Part shown: positions 9,227 to 18,227 of the stretch, one piece after another | Position numbering within the stretch: position 1 is the stretch's first letter | How the letters are laid out: each line of letters opens with the position of its first letter | From: Deinococcus soli (ex Cha et al. 2016) | Lineage (GTDB): Bacteria > Deinococcota > Deinococci > Deinococcales > Deinococcaceae | Length of the DNA stretch: 64,000 bases | Reading direction: 5' to 3' | Assembly (NCBI RefSeq): GCF_001007995.1 | Contig: NZ_CP011389.1 | Location: forward strand, 930,001 to 994,000 | Notes under the pieces: generated by a model | Seen by the model: the letters and a program-made list of their open reading frames with translations, nothing else | The model's database searches: none | What the model was told of the DNA's origin: nothing | Position numbers and translations under genes: made by a program

Positions 9227-10119
9227 AGACGTACGTGTCGCCCGGCCAGCGCCCGGACACCGCCACGGTGGTCGCAGTGGGGTCGTTCGACGGGGTGCAC
9301 CTGGGGCATCAGGCGCTGATCGCGCAGTTGAAGGCCAAGGCGCGCGAGCACCGGGTGCCCAGCGTGGTGTACACCTTCGATCCGCCCACGCGGGTGCTGA
9401 CGCAGGGCGTGGAGTTCCTGTCCACGCTGCCGGAGAAGCTGGACCTGCTGGCCCGCTACGGCGTGGACGAGACCATCGCGGCGTCGTTCACGCCGGAGTT
9501 CGCGTCCCGACCGAAGGAGGCGTTCCTGGATGACCTGCGCCTGCTGCGCCCGCGCGCGATTGTCGTCGGCGAGGACTTCCACTTCGGGCAGGGGCGCGCC
9601 GGAAGTGCCGCGGACCTGCGCGAGGTCGCGTCGGAGGTGGTCGTGGTGCCCATCCACGGCCTGAGCGGCGAGGACATCAAGAGCACCCGCGTGCGCGAGT
9701 ACCTCAAGAGCGGCGACGTGGACGGCGCGCGCCGCCTGCTGGGCCGCCACTACGACGCGCAGGGCGTGGTCGTGCAGGGCGACCGCTTGGGCCGCACGAT
9801 CGGCTGGCCCACCGCGAACATCCGCGTGCCGGACGGTAAGGCCCTGCCGCTGGGCGTGTTCGCGGTCGTGGCGGTCGGGGATCACGGGCGCTGGCACGGC
9901 ATGGCGAACGTGGGCTTCCGCCCGACCGTGAACGGCACGGACCGCCGCTTCGAGGTGCACCTGTTCGACTTCAGCGGCGACCTGTACGGGCAGGAGTTGC
10001 AGGTCAAGTTCTTCACGCACCTGCGCGGCGAGCAGAAATTCAGCGGCCTGGACGAACTGAAGGCTCAGATTTCCCGTGACGCGCAGGCGGCCCGCGACGC
10101 CCTGAAAGACGTCCGGTAA
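9223..10119 (+). CDS. ribF: Bifunctional riboflavin kinase/FAD synthetase
   Basis: RibF makes FMN from riboflavin and FAD from FMN. The protein is 298 residues, the usual length. The FAD synthetase half shows GSFDGVHLGHQ at about residues 20-30, a nucleotidyltransferase motif, and the RGTxxSSTxIR-equivalent KSTRVREYLKSGDV. The kinase half begins near 175 with GDRLGRTIGWPTANI (PTAN motif) and includes GMANVGFRPTVNG. GTG at 9223 overlaps the stop of the Nudix gene and follows a GGGAG sequence; the longer upstream frame is a shadow of the Nudix gene. Coupling of a Nudix enzyme to ribF fits a role in flavin and ADP-ribose turnover. Confidence 0.96.
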   Translation: MKTYVSPGQRPDTATVVAVGSFDGVHLGHQALIAQLKAKAREHRVPSVVYTFDPPTRVLTQGVEFLSTLPEKLDLLARYGVDETIAASFTPEFASRPKEAFLDDLRLLRPRAIVVGEDFHFGQGRAGSAADLREVASEVVVVPIHGLSGEDIKSTRVREYLKSGDVDGARRLLGRHYDAQGVVVQGDRLGRTIGWPTANIRVPDGKALPLGVFAVVAVGDHGRWHGMANVGFRPTVNGTDRRFEVHLFDFSGDLYGQELQVKFFTHLRGEQKFSGLDELKAQISRDAQAARDALKDVR

Positions 10120-10129
10120 ACGTGGGGCG

Positions 10130-10187
10130 GCCCAGGCTCCCCTCAAGGGGAGCTGTCGGCGCAGCCGACTGAGGGGTTCAGCCGACT
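10130..10187. repeat. Repeat family C, copy 1
   Basis: Contains the perfect 18-bp palindrome GCTCCCCTCAAGGGGAGC (10136-10153), followed by CTGTCGGCGCAGCCGACTGAGG. The second motif half-repeats at 10178-10193. A related copy lies at 61227-61344. Confidence 0.65.
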
Positions 10188-10199
10188 GAGGGGGCTCTC

Positions 10200-10336
10200 A
10201 CAGCGGTTTCCAGTTCCATTGAAGGGCCAACGGCACGCCCTTCAACTCCACTTCCAACCGCTGGTGTTGACGGCTTCTCGCGCTGCTCGGTTCAGAGGCG
10301 TTGAGTGGTTTGCTCAACGCCTCTGAACACCGCGGT
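10200..10336 (+). repeat. Small interspersed repeat family A, copy 2
   Basis: Begins ACAGCGGTTTCCAGTTCC, contains the core CTCGCGCTGCTCG and ends GAACACCGCGG, so the ends are inverted repeats of each other. It holds two hairpins: TTGAAGGGC/GCCCTTCAA and a 16-bp stem starting GTTCAGAGGCGTTGAG. It abuts the stop codon of the gene at 10336. Confidence 0.8.
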
Positions 10337-10893
10337 CAGTTCACCGTGAAGTTGCTGATGGTCCACTCGCCGAAGCCGTCCATGATGCCCTCGTCGCCGA
10401 GGCCGGACGCGAAGCGGGTGGGGTAGCCGTAGGCGGGGTCGAAGCTCTGCCGGACGATGGGGCAGGGGGCTTTCGCCTGGGCTTTCAGGGTGGCGGCCAT
10501 CTCGTTGAAGCGGGCGTCCATGGTGCGCGCGGACAGGGCGGGGTTCACGGTGCCTTCCTGTCCGGGGGCCAGGGTGGTGCGGGTCACGCGGCCGCCGCTT
10601 ACCGTGACGCGGGTGCCAGGGAACAGGACGGGCGCGGCGATCTGGTTCACGTCGTAGGTGTAGCTGGCGGGCCGCTGGCGGGCCCACAGAGCGCGGGCCT
10701 GGGTCAGCTGGGCGGTCAGGGCCCGGAAGTCCGGGCGGACGTACCCAGGTCGGCAGCCGAAGGGGGCGGTGGTCTGGGGGGCCGTGTTCAGCGGCGCGGT
10801 GCCGCCCCCGGCCAGCGCGGCGCTGCCCAGGGCGGCGGCCAGCAGGCCCGTGACGAGAGGACGCAGGGGAAGACGGACGCGGGTGGGGGTCAT
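10336..10893 (-). CDS. Secreted DUF6174-like protein
   Basis: A 185-residue exported protein. Residues 1-29 form a signal peptide (basic start, then a Leu/Ala core ending ALAGGG). The mature part has PASYTYDVNQ, VTVSGGRVTRT and FDPAYGYPTRF, the order 'YtY...V.V.dG.v...DpxYGYPt' that I associate with the DUF6174 family of unknown function. One cysteine pair (GCRPG, PCPIV) could form a disulfide. The start ATG 10893 has TACGCT (10900-10905) six bases upstream, so it should be leaderless. A related protein is encoded at 19657-20106. Confidence 0.75.
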   Translation of the reverse strand: MTPTRVRLPLRPLVTGLLAAALGSAALAGGGTAPLNTAPQTTAPFGCRPGYVRPDFRALTAQLTQARALWARQRPASYTYDVNQIAAPVLFPGTRVTVSGGRVTRTTLAPGQEGTVNPALSARTMDARFNEMAATLKAQAKAPCPIVRQSFDPAYGYPTRFASGLGDEGIMDGFGEWTISNFTVN

Positions 10894-10935
10894 GTGGGCA
10901 GCGTACGGGCCGAACCTGACGGCCGGCTGAGAAGG

Positions 10936-11060
10936 GCTCCGGTTGAACGGTTCGGTCAACCGTTCAATCCGAGCGGAGGCGAGTTGGAGCAGGGCAGGTT
11001 CCGGACGCGGAATAGACAGTCCGGTGTCCTTCCGTGCTGTACATGAAGCAGACGGAACCT
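10936..11060 (-). repeat. Small interspersed repeat family B, copy 1
   Basis: On the minus strand it reads TTCCGTCTGCTTC ... CGGAACC ... CGCTCGGATTGAACGGTT, matching the copy at 21425-21560. The hairpin TTGAACGGTT/AACCGTTCAA (10943-10952 with 10958-10967) is conserved. Confidence 0.75.
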
Positions 11061-11123
11061 GCCAGAGAGGCGGGGTGGTGGGGGTTGCGGTGCAGGCGGC
11101 GGGCGGGGCGTACCCTGGGCGGC

Positions 11124-12014
11124 ATGAGCCTGGACGCCCTCTCCCCTGTTTCGTCCCCCGAGTCCTCCGCCGAGCTGCCTGCGGTGCTGGACCTGGGGTA
11201 CTCGTTCTGCCCGAACGACACGTTCATCTTTCACGCGCTGCACGCGGGGCTGGTGCGGGGGCCGCTGCCGGTGCGCGAGGTGCTGGAGGACGTGCAGACC
11301 CTGAACGAGTGGGCGCTGTCCGGGCGGTTGCCGATGACGAAGATCAGTTACCGCGCGTACTTCGAGGTGATGGACCGGTACGTGGCGCTGCGCGCGGGCG
11401 GGGCGCTGGGGCGCGGGGTGGGGCCGCTGATCGTGACGCGCGGGGACGTGCAGAACCTGAACGGGCGGACGGTGGCGTCGCCGGGCGCGCTGACCACGGC
11501 GGAGTTGCTGCTGCGGTTGGTATTCCCGGGGGTGAACGTGGTCCGGATGCGGTACGACGAGGTGATGCCCGCCGTGCAACGCGGCGAGTTCGGGGGGCAG
11601 CCCATCGACGCGGGCCTGATCATTCACGAGTCGCGCTTCACCTTCCACGAGTACGGCCTGACCCGCCTGCTGGACCTGGGCGCGTGGTGGGAACAGGAGA
11701 CGGGGCTGCCCCTCCCACTGGGCGCGATCCTGGTGCGCCGCGACCTGCCGCACGACGTGCAGCGCGGCCTGAACGCGGCGGTGCGGGCCAGCCTGGAGTA
11801 CGCGTACGCGCACCCGGACGCGGCCCGCGCGTACATCCGCGAGCACGCGCTGGAGATGTCGGACGAGGTGATGCAGGCGCACATCGACCTGTACGTGAAC
11901 CCCTTCAGCCTGGACGTGGGCGAGGAGGGCGAGCGGGCCGTGCGGGAACTGCACCGCCGCGCGGTGGAGGTCGGGGCGACCCGCCCCAGCGGGTGGCCGC
12001 TGTTCGTGGAGTGA
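11124..12014 (+). CDS. mqnD: 1,4-dihydroxy-6-naphthoate synthase (menaquinone, futalosine route)
   Basis: MqnD converts cyclic dehypoxanthinyl futalosine to 1,4-dihydroxy-6-naphthoate in the futalosine pathway of menaquinone synthesis. The protein is 296 residues with the periplasmic-binding-protein-like fold. Family signatures are LGYSFCPNDTFIFHAL near the N-terminus, TKISYRAYF, GPLIVTRG, and AGLIIHESRFTFHEYGL with the catalytic histidine. The ATG at 11124 has TACCCT (11111-11116) seven bases upstream, a leaderless promoter; the longer frame overlaps repeat B. Other mqn genes are not in the window. Confidence 0.93.
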   Translation: MSLDALSPVSSPESSAELPAVLDLGYSFCPNDTFIFHALHAGLVRGPLPVREVLEDVQTLNEWALSGRLPMTKISYRAYFEVMDRYVALRAGGALGRGVGPLIVTRGDVQNLNGRTVASPGALTTAELLLRLVFPGVNVVRMRYDEVMPAVQRGEFGGQPIDAGLIIHESRFTFHEYGLTRLLDLGAWWEQETGLPLPLGAILVRRDLPHDVQRGLNAAVRASLEYAYAHPDAARAYIREHALEMSDEVMQAHIDLYVNPFSLDVGEEGERAVRELHRRAVEVGATRPSGWPLFVE

Positions 12015-12222
12015 CGGGGGGCGCGGGCTCATGAGGGGCTTCCTGATCTGACTTTGGGACGAACCTGAAGGGAGCTTCACAAGGTGGGACTTCCCCCGTT
12101 TGGGGGCGGTCAGGGTCTGGGATGGTGGGCTCGTTCAACCGAAGCCGGCCGGTTCCTGACAGGCGCGACACTGGCGCCGCCGGGGCACTTTCTCCTGCCG
12201 CGCATTCCCACGAGGTTCCCCC

Positions 12223-13101
12223 ATGAAACGTACCCTGACCACCCTGACGGCCCTTCTTGCCACCGCTGCTCTTGCCGGGGGTGCCCAGGGGCCGACTGTG
12301 CCCGACCGGGGCACCGTGACCGTGAACGGCTCGACCGTGTTCTACAAGGCGACCGGCAGTGGCCAGCCGCTGCTGCTGATCCACGGGTACCCGCTGAGCG
12401 GCGAGCTGTTCAAGAACAACCGCGCGCTGCTCGCCCGGAACTTCCGCGTGATCACCGTGGATCTGCCCGGCTTCGGCCTGAGCCGCGCGCCGAATGCGGA
12501 CGCCAGCATCGAGAACTACGCCAGCACGGTGCTGGGGGTCATGGACGCCCTGAACCTGAATCAGGTCGTGGCGGGCGGCATGAGCATGGGCGGCATGACG
12601 CTGTTCCAGATGTACAAGATGGCCCCCGAGCGCTTCAGGGGCCTGATCTTCATCGACACGACCGCCGATCCCAGTGGCGTGGCCGAGAAGGCCAACTGGC
12701 TGGGCACCGGGCAGCAGGCGCAGGAGAGGGGCGTGGCGAGCCTCGTGGACATCCTGATGCCGCGCATGCTGACCGGCCAGAGCCGCATGACGATGCCCAA
12801 TCAGGTCATGCACCTGGGCGGCCTCGTGAAGCAGGCCAGCCTGAACGGCGCGGTGGGCGGCGCGACCGCCCTGGCCAACCGCCCGGACGCGAACCCCATC
12901 CTGCCGACCATCCGGGTGCCCACCCTGTACCTGTTCGGCGCGGAGGACAACCTGACGCCGCCCGAGGTCGCCATGAAGATGCAGATGAACACCCCGGGCA
13001 GCCGACTGGTGCTGATTCCCGGCGCAGGGCACGCCGCGACCTTCGAGAAGGCCAGCGCGGCGGCGCGTGCCATGAACGACTTCGCCCTCGGGCTGCGCTG
13101 A
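12223..13101 (+). CDS. Exported alpha/beta hydrolase
   Basis: A 292-residue secreted hydrolase. Residues 1-20 are a signal peptide (MKRTLTTLTALLATAALAGG). The oxyanion region is LLIHGYPLSG, the nucleophile is S121 in GGMSMGG, and the other triad members are likely D242 (FGAEDN) and H270 (GAGHAA). The closest resemblance is to the haloperoxidase/pimeloyl-ester hydrolase type of lipase-like proteins; the true substrate is unknown. ATG 12223 follows a short GAGG sequence. A stem CAGTGAAGG/CCTTCACTG (13120-13128 with 13156-13164) after the gene may serve as a terminator. Confidence 0.88.
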   Translation: MKRTLTTLTALLATAALAGGAQGPTVPDRGTVTVNGSTVFYKATGSGQPLLLIHGYPLSGELFKNNRALLARNFRVITVDLPGFGLSRAPNADASIENYASTVLGVMDALNLNQVVAGGMSMGGMTLFQMYKMAPERFRGLIFIDTTADPSGVAEKANWLGTGQQAQERGVASLVDILMPRMLTGQSRMTMPNQVMHLGGLVKQASLNGAVGGATALANRPDANPILPTIRVPTLYLFGAEDNLTPPEVAMKMQMNTPGSRLVLIPGAGHAATFEKASAAARAMNDFALGLR

Positions 13102-13245
13102 CTGGCGAACAGGGCAGGTCAGTGAAGGGATTCTGAATCTCCTCACGGACCCGTACCTTCACTGAGAGGGCCTGAACGGCGTTCATCCCGCGCGCAGGTG
13201 AGGAATGTAAGGACTTCCTGACGGTGCGTGGGGTACGCTGTGCAG

Positions 13246-14184
13246 GTGACGAAGCAAGGTGCGCCAGCCGTCCCGGCCATCGAGGTCCGGGGGCTGTACA
13301 AGACATACGGTTCGAGCGCCGTCCTGGAGGACGTGCACCTGACCGTCAAACCCGGAGAGGTATACGCCCTGACCGGCCCCAACGGCGCCGGGAAGACCAC
13401 CCTGATCCGCACCATGACGGGCCTCGCTTTCCCCTCGGACGGCGAGGTCCGGCTGCTGGGGCGTGACGTGCACACCGACGGCCAGCGGGCCCGCGCGTAC
13501 CTGGGCGCCGTCGTGGAAGCCCCCGCCAAGTTCTACCCGCAGTTCACGGGCACCCAGAACCTCCAGATTCACGCGAACCTGTCCGCGATGGCCCCGGGCG
13601 GCCGCCGGATCAACCGCGACCGCATCCGCGAGGTGCTGGCCCTGCTGGAACTGACGCGCATGGCCGACCGCCGCGTCGGCGAGTACTCGCTGGGACAGCG
13701 GCAGCGGCTGGGCGTGGCGAGCGCCATGCTGGCCGAACCGAAGGTCCTGATCCTGGACGAACCCACCAGCGGCCTCGACCCGCTGGGCATCGGGCTGATC
13801 CACCGGATCGTCACGAGTCTCGCCACGAGCGGCTGCGCGGTCGTCCTGAGCACGCACCACCTGCGCGAGATCGCCACGTACGCGCACACGGTCGGCATCC
13901 TGACCGGCGGGCGACTGGTGGACACCGTGGACCTGCGCGCCCGGCAGGCCGCGTACCGCTTCCGGGTGGACGACCCGGTCGGCGCGGCCGCCGTGCTCGA
14001 ACGCCTGCCGTTCGTGCGGCGCGTGAGCACCCGCACGCCGTACGCCATCGCGCACCTGGGCGGCGAGTCCCGCGTGCCGGACGCCCTGTCGCACCTGCAC
14101 AACGAGGGCATCCGCGTGTTCGAGGCCAGCCCTGACCACTTCGACCTGTACGAGTACTACCGCGAACGCGTGGAGCAAGCATGA
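13246..14184 (+). CDS. ABC transporter ATP-binding protein (exporter type)
   Basis: A 312-residue ATPase. Walker A is GPNGAGKTT, the signature is [10 protein letters not shown], Walker B is [13 protein letters not shown], and the H-loop is LSTHHL. The C-terminal ~90 residues extend beyond the core as in bacitracin-type and CcmA/NatA exporters. GTG at 13246 is chosen because TACGCT (13234-13239) lies six bases upstream; an in-frame GTG at 13228 would put that -10 inside the gene. The permease follows 28 bp downstream. The substrate is unknown; antibiotic or lipid export is typical for this family. Confidence 0.9.
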   Translation: MTKQGAPAVPAIEVRGLYKTYGSSAVLEDVHLTVKPGEVYALTGPNGAGKTTLIRTMTGLAFPSDGEVRLLGRDVHTDGQRARAYLGAVVEAPAKFYPQFTGTQNLQIHANLSAMAPGGRRINRDRIREVLALLELTRMADRRVGEYSLGQRQRLGVASAMLAEPKVLILDEPTSGLDPLGIGLIHRIVTSLATSGCAVVLSTHHLREIATYAHTVGILTGGRLVDTVDLRARQAAYRFRVDDPVGAAAVLERLPFVRRVSTRTPYAIAHLGGESRVPDALSHLHNEGIRVFEASPDHFDLYEYYRERVEQA

Positions 14185-14212
14185 CCACCATTCACCGCAC
14201 CGGGGGACGCGC

Positions 14213-15004
14213 ATGCTGACCCTGCTCAGCCTGGAATTCCGCAAACTGTTCGGCGCGCGCAGCGTCCGGCTGGCACTGCTGGTCACGCTGCTGCTGCCGC
14301 TGCTGTGGGCATTCGCGCCGCGCCTGGACCAGCTGTTCGCGCCCGGTCAGGCCGTCGCACTGGTCAGCGGGTGGCAGCTGCCGTTCATCAGCATCTTCAC
14401 CAGCATCCAGTTCCTGCTGCCGCTGTTCATCGCCGTGATGGCCGCCGAGATGATCGGCGCGGAGGTCGCGCACGGCACGCTGGCGCCGCTGCTGCTGCGC
14501 CCCGTGGACCGCACCCGCGTGATCCTCAGCAAGCTGATCGTGGCGATCACGTACCCGTTCGTCCTGCTGCTCGTGACGCTGCTCGGGTCGCTCATCGCGG
14601 GCCTGCCCCTGGGGTACGGCAACTTCCAGGGCGGCACCGGGCTGGGCGCCGGCGGCCTCGTGGGCGTCGGCACGCTCACCAGCGAGGCGGCCCTCGGGGA
14701 GGTGCTGCGCGGCACGCTGCTGGCCGGGGTGTCCCTGATGCCCATCGCGGCGCTGGCGCTGCTGTTCGGCATCCTGTACCTGAACACCGCCGCCGCCGCG
14801 CTGGCGACCTTCGCGACGCTGATCGTCATGCGGCTGTTCGTGGTGCTGCCCCAGGCGATCCAGCCGGTGCTGCTCACGAACTACTTCCAGCTGTTCCTGC
14901 CCAGCAATCAGGACACGCTGGGCAAGGACGTTATCCTGCTGCTGATCTACACGGTGGGGTTCGGCCTGCTGAGCATCTTCGCGTTCGACCGCCGCGACGT
15001 GTAA
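14213..15004 (+). CDS. ABC-2-type permease partner
   Basis: A 263-residue membrane protein with about six transmembrane segments (for example [56 protein letters not shown]). The N-terminus [17 protein letters not shown] and the segment [22 protein letters not shown] are typical of ABC-2 permeases. ATG 14213 follows GGGGGA. An earlier ATG at 14181, overlapping the ATPase stop, is out of frame and hits a stop after 12 codons. It forms the export unit with the ATPase upstream. A GC stem with TTT (15029-15056) follows. Confidence 0.9.
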   Translation: MLTLLSLEFRKLFGARSVRLALLVTLLLPLLWAFAPRLDQLFAPGQAVALVSGWQLPFISIFTSIQFLLPLFIAVMAAEMIGAEVAHGTLAPLLLRPVDRTRVILSKLIVAITYPFVLLLVTLLGSLIAGLPLGYGNFQGGTGLGAGGLVGVGTLTSEAALGEVLRGTLLAGVSLMPIAALALLFGILYLNTAAAALATFATLIVMRLFVVLPQAIQPVLLTNYFQLFLPSNQDTLGKDVILLLIYTVGFGLLSIFAFDRRDV

Positions 15005-15028
15005 CAGGCGCGCGCCCGGGATAGGGAG

Positions 15029-15058
15029 GGGGGCACGGGTCACGCCGGGGCCCCCTTT
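15029..15058 (+). terminator. Terminator after ABC permease
   Basis: GGGGGC/GCCCCC stem (15029-15034 with 15050-15055) followed by TTTCCCCTTG. Confidence 0.55.
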
Positions 15059-15145
15059 CCCCTTGTGTCATTTCTGTACGCCCGTGCGGGCGGGCTGCGC
15101 TACAGTGCCCCGCGCCCGCCCGAGCGGGCCACGGAGGTTTCCTGT

Positions 15146-15700
15146 ATGCGTCATCCTGCTCTGCTCCTGACCCTGGCCCTGTCGTTCATGTCCGCCGCGC
15201 ACGCCGCGCCCGCGCAGCCCAAAGCGCAGCAGCTCGCGGTGTTCAAGGTCGCGGCCCTGGCCAGCGCGACCATCACGCCCGCCACGCTGCTCGCCTCAGG
15301 CGCCCGCGCCGAGACGGTCACCATTCCCGCCGACTACCTGTACAAACGCGACCTGCGCGTGCGCGCCTACGACCTGGACGCATTCCTGAAGGCCCGCATC
15401 CCGGACATCGAGAACCTGGCCGCGCAGGGCGCGCAGGTGATGTTCTGGTGCCGTGACGGGTACGCGCCCATGGCGAAACTCTCGGACCTGCTGGGCCGCG
15501 GCGGGCTGATCGCCGTGGCGGACGCCGACGCGCCGGACGGCGTGCAGTGGCCGAACGCGCCGTACAAGACGTCCGTCCTGACCGCGCCGGAGATCGGCAA
15601 CTACGTCGTGTGGCGCGCCGCGCAGTTCCCCGCCAAGCCGCAGCCGTGGGGTCTGGAGACCATCTACGTCCTGCCCGCGGGCACGGCACTGAAAAAGTAA
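15146..15700 (+). CDS. Exported protein, possibly molybdopterin-binding-oxidoreductase-like fold
   Basis: A 184-residue exported protein. Residues 1-21 are a signal peptide ending AHA-AP. The mature part includes TIPADYLYKRDLRVRAYDLD, FWCRDGYAPMAKLSDLL, IAVADADAPDGVQW and KPQPWGLETIYVLP. This order (a 'C-x-DGY' strand, a short loop with 'xW', then 'pxpWxlexI') recalls the small periplasmic domains related to sulfite-oxidase-type molybdopterin proteins, sometimes linked to cytochromes. The resemblance is weak and no cofactor site is certain. ATG 15146 follows GGAGG by 8 nt; TACAGT at 15101-15106 is a probable -10, giving a leader of about 33 nt. Confidence 0.6.
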   Translation: MRHPALLLTLALSFMSAAHAAPAQPKAQQLAVFKVAALASATITPATLLASGARAETVTIPADYLYKRDLRVRAYDLDAFLKARIPDIENLAAQGAQVMFWCRDGYAPMAKLSDLLGRGGLIAVADADAPDGVQWPNAPYKTSVLTAPEIGNYVVWRAAQFPAKPQPWGLETIYVLPAGTALKK

Positions 15701-15730
15701 CGCCGGAGCAGTCACCTGCTGCCCTGTCCG

Positions 15731-15756
15731 CCGCCCGGCCGTTCCCTGCCGGGCGG
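15731..15756 (+). terminator. Hairpin after the exported protein gene
   Basis: Perfect 9-bp stem CCGCCCGGC/GCCGGGCGG with an 8-nt loop, 30 bp after the stop codon; no T-run. Confidence 0.5.
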
Positions 15757-15777
15757 CAGACATTCGTTCGGGCGCGC

Positions 15778-15896
15778 ACAGCGGTTTCCAGTTCCGCCCT
15801 GGGGCCAAGGGCATCCAACCGCTGATGGCGGCGGGTCCTCGCGCTGCTCGTTTCAGGTGTGCTGAGGGAATCCCTCGGCACACCTGAACACCGCTG
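15778..15896 (+). repeat. Small interspersed repeat family A, copy 3
   Basis: Starts ACAGCGGTTTCCAGTTCCGC, has CTCGCGCTGCTCG, and ends GAACACCGCTGT. The final hairpin pairs TTCAGGTGTGC with GCACACCTGAA. It ends 7 nt before the -10 of the globin gene. Confidence 0.8.
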
Positions 15897-15915
15897 TATG
15901 GGCTAGCCTGCGGAC

Positions 15916-16326
15916 ATGACGGCGCCCATCTCCCTGAACGCGGGCGGCAGCCTGTACGACCGGATCGGTCCGGACGCCCTGTCGGCCCTCGTCACGCGGT
16001 TCTACTCGTACGTGGCGCAGGAGCCGCAGCTCATCCCGATCTTCCCCGACGACCTGACGGTCACCGCCGAGAAACAGCTGGCGTTCCTGACCGGCTTTCT
16101 GGGCGGTCCGCCCCTGTACCACGAACGCTACGGGCATCCGCGCCTGCGCGCGCGCCACCTGCCGTTCGAGATCACCCCGGCGCGCGCGCGGGCGTGGCTG
16201 GCGTGCATGAACGCGGCCCTGCGGGACACGCCGCAGATCGGGTCGGACGACGCGCGGGAACTGTACGCGGCCCTGTCGCGCGTGGCGGTGCACATGGTGA
16301 ACGCGGAGGACCACCCTGCCTCCTGA
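15916..16326 (+). CDS. Truncated haemoglobin (group II-like)
   Basis: A 136-residue globin of the bacterial truncated type. The probable proximal haem ligand is H81 in RARHLPFEIT, preceded by the conserved YGHPRLR; the distal B10 tyrosine lies in RFYSYV (Y30 or Y32). The phenylalanines in FLTGFLGGPPLY fit the YjbI/HbO group. Proteins of this group bind O2 or NO and take part in redox or nitrosative-stress protection. TAGCCT (15904-15909) is six bases before the ATG, so the mRNA should be leaderless. It stands alone, with repeat A copy 3 directly upstream. Confidence 0.9.
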   Translation: MTAPISLNAGGSLYDRIGPDALSALVTRFYSYVAQEPQLIPIFPDDLTVTAEKQLAFLTGFLGGPPLYHERYGHPRLRARHLPFEITPARARAWLACMNAALRDTPQIGSDDARELYAALSRVAVHMVNAEDHPAS

Positions 16327-16426
16327 CCCGGAGGGAATCTGAGAGCTGACTTCGGGTTGGACAACTCCTGGCAATTGACTAGCAGGGTGGGGGCGGGGGG
16401 GGCGGGGCTTTCCTACACTGCGCAGC

Positions 16427-17518
<1,092 letters not shown>

Positions 17519-17530
17519 CCCCCATAAGTT

Positions 17531-17567
17531 GAAGCGGCGCCCCCGATCTACGCAGGGGCGCCGCTTC
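17531..17567. terminator. Bidirectional terminator
   Basis: Perfect 13-bp stem (17531-17543 with 17555-17567) between the converging DAHP synthase and HAD genes. It reaches two bases into the HAD stop codon. Confidence 0.7.
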
Positions 17568-18204
17568 AGCCTGTCGGCACGAGGCTCAGCACGCCCGGCA
17601 GCTCCTTCAGGTGTGCGATGACCGGCACCCCCGGTTCCGGTGCAGCCTGACTGCCGCGGTTCACCCACACCGCCCGCAGTCCGGCCCGACGGGCACCCTG
17701 CACGTCCTTCTCCCTGGAGTCCCCTACCATCACCGCCTCGGCCGGGGTGACGGCCAGCGCGGCGCAGGCGGCGTGGTAGGCGCGCGGGTCGGGCTTCGCG
17801 GCCGGGACCTCCTCGACGCACAGGACGGCGTCCACCAGGGCGTCCAGGCCGAAGTGCGCGAGTTTCAGGGCCTGGACCTCGCGCACGTAGTTCGTCAGGA
17901 CCGCCAGCCGCAACCCGGCAGCGCGCAGTTCGTGCAGCACCTCGGCCGCGCCGGGTAGGGGCGCCCAGGCGGCGCGGTACGCCTCGCGGTACGTGACGGT
18001 GGCCGCCTCGCCGTCTGGATCGGGCACGCCCAGCTCGGTCAGGAGGCGAGTGAAGCGCAGCACCCGCGCGCCGTGCGCGGTCAGCTCACCCCGGAACAGC
18101 AGCGGGTCGATGGCACGGATGTGCGCCGCGTGCCGCGCGAACAGCTCGGCGGGCGGGACACTCAGGCCAGACTGCGCCGCCAGGGCGCGCAGGGGCAGGG
18201 TCAC
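17566..18204 (-). CDS. HAD-like hydrolase lacking motif I
   Basis: A 212-residue YjjG/haloacid-dehalogenase-like protein. Motif II (LAVLTNYVRE), motif III lysine (AAKPDPRAY) and motif IV (VMVGDSREKDVQGA) are intact. The N-terminal DxDxT motif with the catalytic aspartate is absent: the frame starts at GTG 18204 with VTLPLRALAAQSGL, which matches the part that normally comes about 20 residues after motif I. The bases upstream belong to the end of dinB and contain no hidden DxD frame. TAGAGT (18211-18216) six bases before the GTG shows the short start is probably the real one. The protein is therefore predicted to be catalytically dead or decaying. It is cotranscribed with or follows dinB by 23 bp. 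Confidence 0.75.
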   Translation of the reverse strand: MTLPLRALAAQSGLSVPPAELFARHAAHIRAIDPLLFRGELTAHGARVLRFTRLLTELGVPDPDGEAATVTYREAYRAAWAPLPGAAEVLHELRAAGLRLAVLTNYVREVQALKLAHFGLDALVDAVLCVEEVPAAKPDPRAYHAACAALAVTPAEAVMVGDSREKDVQGARRAGLRAVWVNRGSQAAPEPGVPVIAHLKELPGVLSLVPTG

Positions 18205-18227
18205 CGCCCGACTCTACCCCCTCTGCC

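Noticed and set aside
13228..13245. GTG 13228 as start of the ABC ATPase
   Set aside because: It would place the TACGCT -10 inside the coding region; GTG 13246 has the standard leaderless spacing.
14181..14219. ATG overlapping the ATPase stop codon as start of the permease
   Set aside because: Out of frame with the permease; the frame ends at TGA after 12 codons. The real start is 14213.
16380..16413. Poly-G stretch before the DAHP synthase gene as a quadruplex regulator
   Set aside because: G runs are common in this GC-rich genome, and the leaderless -10 lies after the run; no evidence for a role.
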